NCBI GenBank assembly: GCA_039583705.1
Contig: JAVKSM010000137.1
Coordinates: 1-7,033, forward strand
DNA from: JAVKSM01 sp039583705
Lineage (GTDB): Bacteria > Actinomycetota > Actinomycetes > Mycobacteriales > Pseudonocardiaceae
DNA length: 7,033 bases
Reading direction: 5' to 3'
Position numbers and translations under genes: made by a program. Of the stretch, positions 4,578 to 7,033 are shown in pieces (position 1 is the stretch's first letter; each line of letters begins with the position of its first letter). Under the pieces are notes generated by a model. That model saw only the letters and a list, made by a program, of their open reading frames with translations, was not told where the DNA came from and did no database searches.

Positions 4578-6476
4578 ATGCGCCAGCGCGCGGCCGGCCG
4601 CCTGACCCTGGCCGCGGTGGCGCTGGTGGTGGTGGCCGCCGCCCTCTCCCCGGTCGCGGCTGCCGCGCCCCCGCCGCGGCTCGCGGTCACCCGCAACGTT
4701 CTGGCGGGCCTGGCGCAGGCGACCGACTTCGGCCCGGCGCCGGCCAGCACCCCGCTGCGGCTGGCGATCTCGCTGGCCCGCCCCGATCCCACGGGTGAGC
4801 AGGCGCTGCTCGACGCGGTGCACGACCCGGCCGACGCGCGCTACCGGCACTTCCTCACCGTCGCGCAGTTCGCCGCCCGTTTCGGCGTTCCCCGGCAGCG
4901 GGCCGACGCCGTGACCCGCTGGCTGCGCGCCGGGGGCCTGCACGTCGTGTCGGTCTCCGCGGCGCGCGACCTGATCGTCGTCGACGGCACCGTCAGGACG
5001 GTCGGTGCGTTGTTGCGGGTGCCGTTGCACAGCTTCGCGACCACCGCCACGGGCGCGGCCGGCGCCACGCGCACGTTCCTGGCCAACACCGTCGCGCCCG
5101 TGTTCCCGGGCGGGCTCGGTGTGCGCAACGTCGTCGGGCTCAACACTCTGCAACGGATGCGGTCGCTGGTCGGGCCGCGGTCGCTGGTCGGGCCGCGGTC
5201 GGGGGTCGGGCCGCTGCCGGCCCAGAGCCTGTGTCTGGCCGGCATGTGCACCGGCGGCGTGACGCCCGGCGACCTCTGGTCGGCCTACGGCCAGCCCGCC
5301 GCGTTCACCGGTCAGGGCCAACGGGTCGCGGTCCTCGGCGCCGGCCGGACCGACGGCGTGCTCGCCGACCTGCGCGCCTTCGAGGCCCACTTCGGGCTGC
5401 CCGTGCTGCCGGTCACGGTCAGGCACCCGGCCGGCGACCGCGACTTCTCCGACGACACGGGCCGCCTCGAATGGGACATCGACACCCAGGCGGCGAGCAG
5501 CGTCGCGCCCGGGCTGGCGGGGCTGGACCTCTACTTCGGGGAGAACCTCTCCGACCCTGACGTCGCCAAGGTGTTCAGCTCGTTCACCGACGACCCGCAC
5601 AGCCCGCGGCAGGCCACGGCCAGCTACGGCGAGTGCGAGGCCATCCCGATCCTCTCACCGATCGCCGGTGTCCCCGCGCTGAGTCCGTACCCGCCGCCGG
5701 TGGTCGCGCAGGGGCTCGGCAACAACCTCGACGCGACCCTGGACACGATCACCAGACAGGCCGCCCTGGAGGGGAAGACGATCTTCGCCGCGTCCGGTGA
5801 CAACGGCTCGTCCTGCCCCCTGGTGGCGGTCGGGCCGGTCGGTGGCGGCAACGGGTTGGTCAACCAGGGCGTGCCGGTCACGGACTCGCCCGCGTCGCTG
5901 CCCTACGTCGTCGCGGTCGGCGGCACCGTGCTCTACACGGGCAGCGCGGGGCAGCGGGTCCGGGAGTACGGCTGGGCTTTCAGCGGGGGCGGCTCGACGC
6001 TGTTCACCCCGGCTCCGTCCTACCAGCTCGGCACGCCGGGCGTGTGGCTGCCCTGCGTCAGCGACCCCTCGCAGGTCTGCCGCGGGATCGCGGACGTCTC
6101 GGCGCTGGCCGGCGACGCCACCGGAAACGGCTTCGACATCGTCAGCAGCGGCCAGTTCCTGGACGGCGCGGGCGGGGGCACCTCGCTGTCCGCGCCGCTG
6201 TGGGCGGGGATGTGGGCGCGCGTGCAGTCGGCGGCGGGGGGAGCCGGGCTCGGCTTCGCCAACTACGCGCTCTACCGGGTCGGCAGGAACCCGGCGAGCT
6301 ATTCGCGGGATTTCTTCGACGTGACCTCGACGGACACCGCAACCGGCCTGCCGGCGATCAACGGCCTGTACCCCACCGTGCCCGGCTGGGACTACGTGAC
6401 AGGGTTCGGAACCCCTCGCCTTGCCGGCCTGATCTGCGATCTCACCCGCCGCTGCGGGTCGGGGCACCCCCGTTGA
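4578..6476 (+). CDS. Secreted S53 family serine-carboxyl pro-peptidase (sedolisin/kumamolisin type)
   Basis: This is an extracellular endopeptidase precursor of 632 residues, from a family usually active at acidic pH. The signal peptide is at about 1-30 (Arg at 2, 4 and 8, hydrophobic 9-23, Ala-rich end). The pro-kumamolisin activation domain spans about 45-190 (ISLARPDPTGEQALLDAV, ARYRHFLTVAQFAARFGVP). A linker at 195-212 holds three RSLVGP-like hexapeptides. The catalytic domain begins near VTPGDLWSAYG (228). The expected S53 residues are present: Glu298 and Asp302 (LEWDID), oxyanion Asp408 (ASGDNGS) and nucleophile Ser536 (GGGTSLSAPLWAG). The C-terminal FFDVTSTD...GWDYVTGFGTP segment matches the calcium-site region. 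Eight cysteines follow the prodomain, consistent with disulfides. ATG 4578 is preferred over GTG 4572 because CGGAGG (4567-4572) is spaced five bases from it. The substrate is unknown, and its place between tsaD and groES gives no functional clue. Confidence 0.93.
   Translation: MRQRAAGRLTLAAVALVVVAAALSPVAAAAPPPRLAVTRNVLAGLAQATDFGPAPASTPLRLAISLARPDPTGEQALLDAVHDPADARYRHFLTVAQFAARFGVPRQRADAVTRWLRAGGLHVVSVSAARDLIVVDGTVRTVGALLRVPLHSFATTATGAAGATRTFLANTVAPVFPGGLGVRNVVGLNTLQRMRSLVGPRSLVGPRSGVGPLPAQSLCLAGMCTGGVTPGDLWSAYGQPAAFTGQGQRVAVLGAGRTDGVLADLRAFEAHFGLPVLPVTVRHPAGDRDFSDDTGRLEWDIDTQAASSVAPGLAGLDLYFGENLSDPDVAKVFSSFTDDPHSPRQATASYGECEAIPILSPIAGVPALSPYPPPVVAQGLGNNLDATLDTITRQAALEGKTIFAASGDNGSSCPLVAVGPVGGGNGLVNQGVPVTDSPASLPYVVAVGGTVLYTGSAGQRVREYGWAFSGGGSTLFTPAPSYQLGTPGVWLPCVSDPSQVCRGIADVSALAGDATGNGFDIVSSGQFLDGAGGGTSLSAPLWAGMWARVQSAAGGAGLGFANYALYRVGRNPASYSRDFFDVTSTDTATGLPAINGLYPTVPGWDYVTGFGTPRLAGLICDLTRRCGSGHPR
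5160..5213 (+). repeat. 18-bp tandem repeat, three copies, inside the S53 peptidase gene
   Basis: The unit CGGTCGCTGGTCGGGCCG occurs at 5160-5177 and 5178-5195 identically. A third copy at 5196-5213 has two adjacent changes (CT to GG) that turn Leu into Gly. It encodes Arg-Ser-Leu-Val-Gly-Pro twice, then Arg-Ser-Gly-Val-Gly-Pro, in frame. The position corresponds to the linker between the propeptide and the catalytic domain, where zymogen processing occurs in this family. Near identity indicates recent duplication. Confidence 0.93.
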
Positions 6477-6499
6477 CGGGGCGGGGGCACCCCCGTTGA
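6461..6499 (+). repeat. 16-bp direct duplication spanning the peptidase stop and the groES promoter
   Basis: GGGGCACCCCCGTTGA is present at 6461-6476, ending exactly on the TGA stop of the peptidase gene, and again at 6484-6499, where its TTGA starts the likely groES -35. The copies are identical and offset by 23 bases. The second also gives a small hairpin (CGGGG at 6482-6486, CCCCG at 6491-6495). The duplication therefore carries both a stop codon and a promoter-like TTGA. Confidence 0.9.
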
Positions 6500-6525
6500 A
6501 TCCCTGGCACTCTCGTCGGTAGAGT
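6496..6525 (+). promoter_or_regulatory. groES promoter
   Basis: TTGAAT (6496-6501) and TAGAGT (6520-6525) are separated by 18 bases and lie immediately ahead of and inside the CIRCE element, the standard arrangement for HrcA-repressed housekeeping-sigma promoters. Transcription would begin near 6532, leaving a leader of about 105 bases. An alternative pair, TTGACG (6473-6478) and TTGAAT (6496-6501) with a 17-base spacer, arises from the upstream duplication. Confidence 0.6.
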
Positions 6526-6530
6526 GCCAG
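6504..6530. promoter_or_regulatory. CIRCE operator (HrcA binding site) upstream of groES
   Basis: CTGGCACTC (6504-6512) and GAGTGCCAG (6522-6530) form a perfect 9-9-9 inverted repeat with a nine-base spacer. The CIRCE consensus is TTAGCACTC-N9-GAGTGCTAA, and the invariant GCACTC/GAGTGC core is intact. The T-to-C type changes at the outer positions are compensated on both arms, as is common in high-GC actinobacteria. HrcA represses through CIRCE until heat shock. Its position over the -10 of groES fits repression. Confidence 0.96.
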
Positions 6531-6551
6531 GTGTACGGCTCGGTGGAGCCC

Positions 6552-6584
6552 CGGCACCCGCGACGACGGGGAGCCCCGGTGCCG
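6552..6584 (+). other. Hairpin and direct repeat in the groES leader
   Basis: CGGCACC (6552-6558) pairs with GGTGCCG (6578-6584). GAGCCCCGG appears twice, at 6546-6554 and 6571-6579, so alternative pairings are possible. It lies in the roughly 105-base untranslated leader, about 52 bases before the GTG. The function is unknown; mRNA stability or translational control is possible. Confidence 0.35.
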
Positions 6585-6636
6585 TCGACACCCTCAGGAC
6601 AACGCTTCGAAGACCCCAGAAGGCGGAGGTCACAAC

Positions 6637-6933
6637 GTGGCGAGCGTGAACATCAAGCCGCTCGAGGACAAGATCGTCGTTCAGGCCAGCGAGGCCGAGA
6701 CGACGACCGCGTCCGGCATCGTCATCCCGGACACGGCCAAGGAAAAGCCCCAGGAGGGCAAGGTGCTGGCGGTCGGCCCGGGCCGCATCGACGACAACGG
6801 CAACCGGGTCCCGCTGGACGTCAGCGTGGGCGACGTCGTCATCTACTCCAAGTACGGCGGCACCGAGGTCAAGTACAACGGCGAGGAGTACCTCATCCTC
6901 TCCGCCCGCGACGTGCTCGCGGTGGTCAACTGA
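6637..6933 (+). CDS. groES: Co-chaperonin GroES (Hsp10)
   Basis: GroES forms the heptameric lid of the GroEL chaperonin chamber in the cytoplasm. The protein is 98 residues, full length. It begins MASVNIKPLEDKIVVQASE, followed by the mobile loop (about 18-37, ETTTASGIVIPDTAKEKPQ) that contacts GroEL. VLAVGPGR and the conserved C-terminal KYNGEEYLILSARDVLAVV complete the fold. The GTG start has a strong ribosome site GGCGGAGG (6622-6629) seven bases upstream. Expression is almost certainly HrcA-controlled through the CIRCE at 6504-6530. In most actinobacteria groEL follows directly; here the 100 bases after the stop contain inverted repeats and no groEL start, so the partner gene is either a little further on or elsewhere. 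Confidence 0.98.
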   Translation: MASVNIKPLEDKIVVQASEAETTTASGIVIPDTAKEKPQEGKVLAVGPGRIDDNGNRVPLDVSVGDVVIYSKYGGTEVKYNGEEYLILSARDVLAVVN

Positions 6934-6943
6934 CAGCTCGGCC

Positions 6944-6958
6944 GTCGGCAGAGCCGAC
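6944..6958 (+). other. Short hairpin after groES
   Basis: GTCGGC (6944-6949) pairs with GCCGAC (6953-6958) over a three-base loop (AGA), 10 bases after the groES stop. It precedes a larger inverted repeat. It may protect the 3' end or contribute to attenuation between groES and any downstream gene. Confidence 0.45.
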
Positions 6959-6967
6959 ACCGGCAGC

Positions 6968-7020
6968 GGCGGGAGCGTGACGTTCGGGCAATCTAGCGGC
7001 CGAAACGTCACGGTCCCGCC
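6968..7020. terminator. Long imperfect inverted repeat, likely terminator or attenuator after groES
   Basis: Positions 6968-6987 pair with 7000-7020: 19 base pairs, one G-G mismatch (6975/7013) and one bulged A (7005), around a 12-base loop. The core CGTGACG...CGTCACG is perfect. It starts 34 bases after the groES stop. There is no strict U-tract, but ACACTTTAGATCA follows. It could terminate groES transcription, attenuate read-through into a downstream groEL, or end a convergent gene beyond the window. A terminal repeat of a small mobile element cannot be excluded. Confidence 0.6.
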
Positions 7021-7033
7021 ACACTTTAGATCA

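Noticed and set aside
3137..4798. 553-codon + strand frame across rimI, tsaD and the peptidase start.
   Set aside because: The Arg/Ala/Gly-rich composition is the typical off-frame shadow of GC-rich genes, and tsaD and rimI have full family motifs in their own frames.

Overview
The window is a GC-rich actinobacterial chromosome segment. GTG starts are used freely, third codon positions are strongly G/C, and genes are packed with 4-base overlaps. The order tsaE ... tsaB-rimI-tsaD ... groES matches the conserved actinobacterial block known from Mycobacterium and Streptomyces. The GroES sequence looks most like Pseudonocardiales-type GroES, but I judge this from memory and hold the order-level assignment loosely.

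Layout: (1) 2-322, the C-terminal part of tsaE, cut by the window edge. (2) 323-2233, a small stress cassette between tsaE and tsaB. It holds an HspR-like MerR-family regulator (581-916, +), a J-domain protein (958-1386, -) convergent with it, and an Hsp20 small heat-shock protein (1609-2040, +) divergent from the J gene. The J and Hsp20 genes share a control region with a dyad inside a promoter spacer. (3) 2234-4463, the translationally coupled tsaB-rimI-tsaD operon for tRNA t6A synthesis and ribosomal protein acetylation. tsaB carries five perfect copies of a 15-bp in-frame repeat. (4) 4578-6476, a secreted S53 (sedolisin/kumamolisin-type) pro-peptidase. (5) 6496-6933, groES under a promoter overlapped by a perfect CIRCE operator, followed by strong inverted repeats at the window end.

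TsaE, TsaB and TsaD form the bacterial complex that places threonylcarbamoyl on A37 of ANN-decoding tRNAs, and RimI is the GNAT acetyltransferase usually co-transcribed with them. The inserted cassette is a self-contained protein-folding module: a holdase, an Hsp70 co-chaperone and a probable repressor. It is probably controlled separately from groES, whose CIRCE site implies HrcA control. So two heat-shock regulatory circuits flank a housekeeping tRNA-modification operon. Relative to the compact actinobacterial order, both the chaperone cassette and the peptidase gene look like insertions.

I see no strong sign of an undescribed system. The most notable points are the repeat expansion inside tsaB, the dyad-in-spacer promoter of hsp20, the hairpin ahead of the MerR gene, helically phased 11-bp repeats ahead of the peptidase gene, and a 16-bp duplication at the groES promoter.
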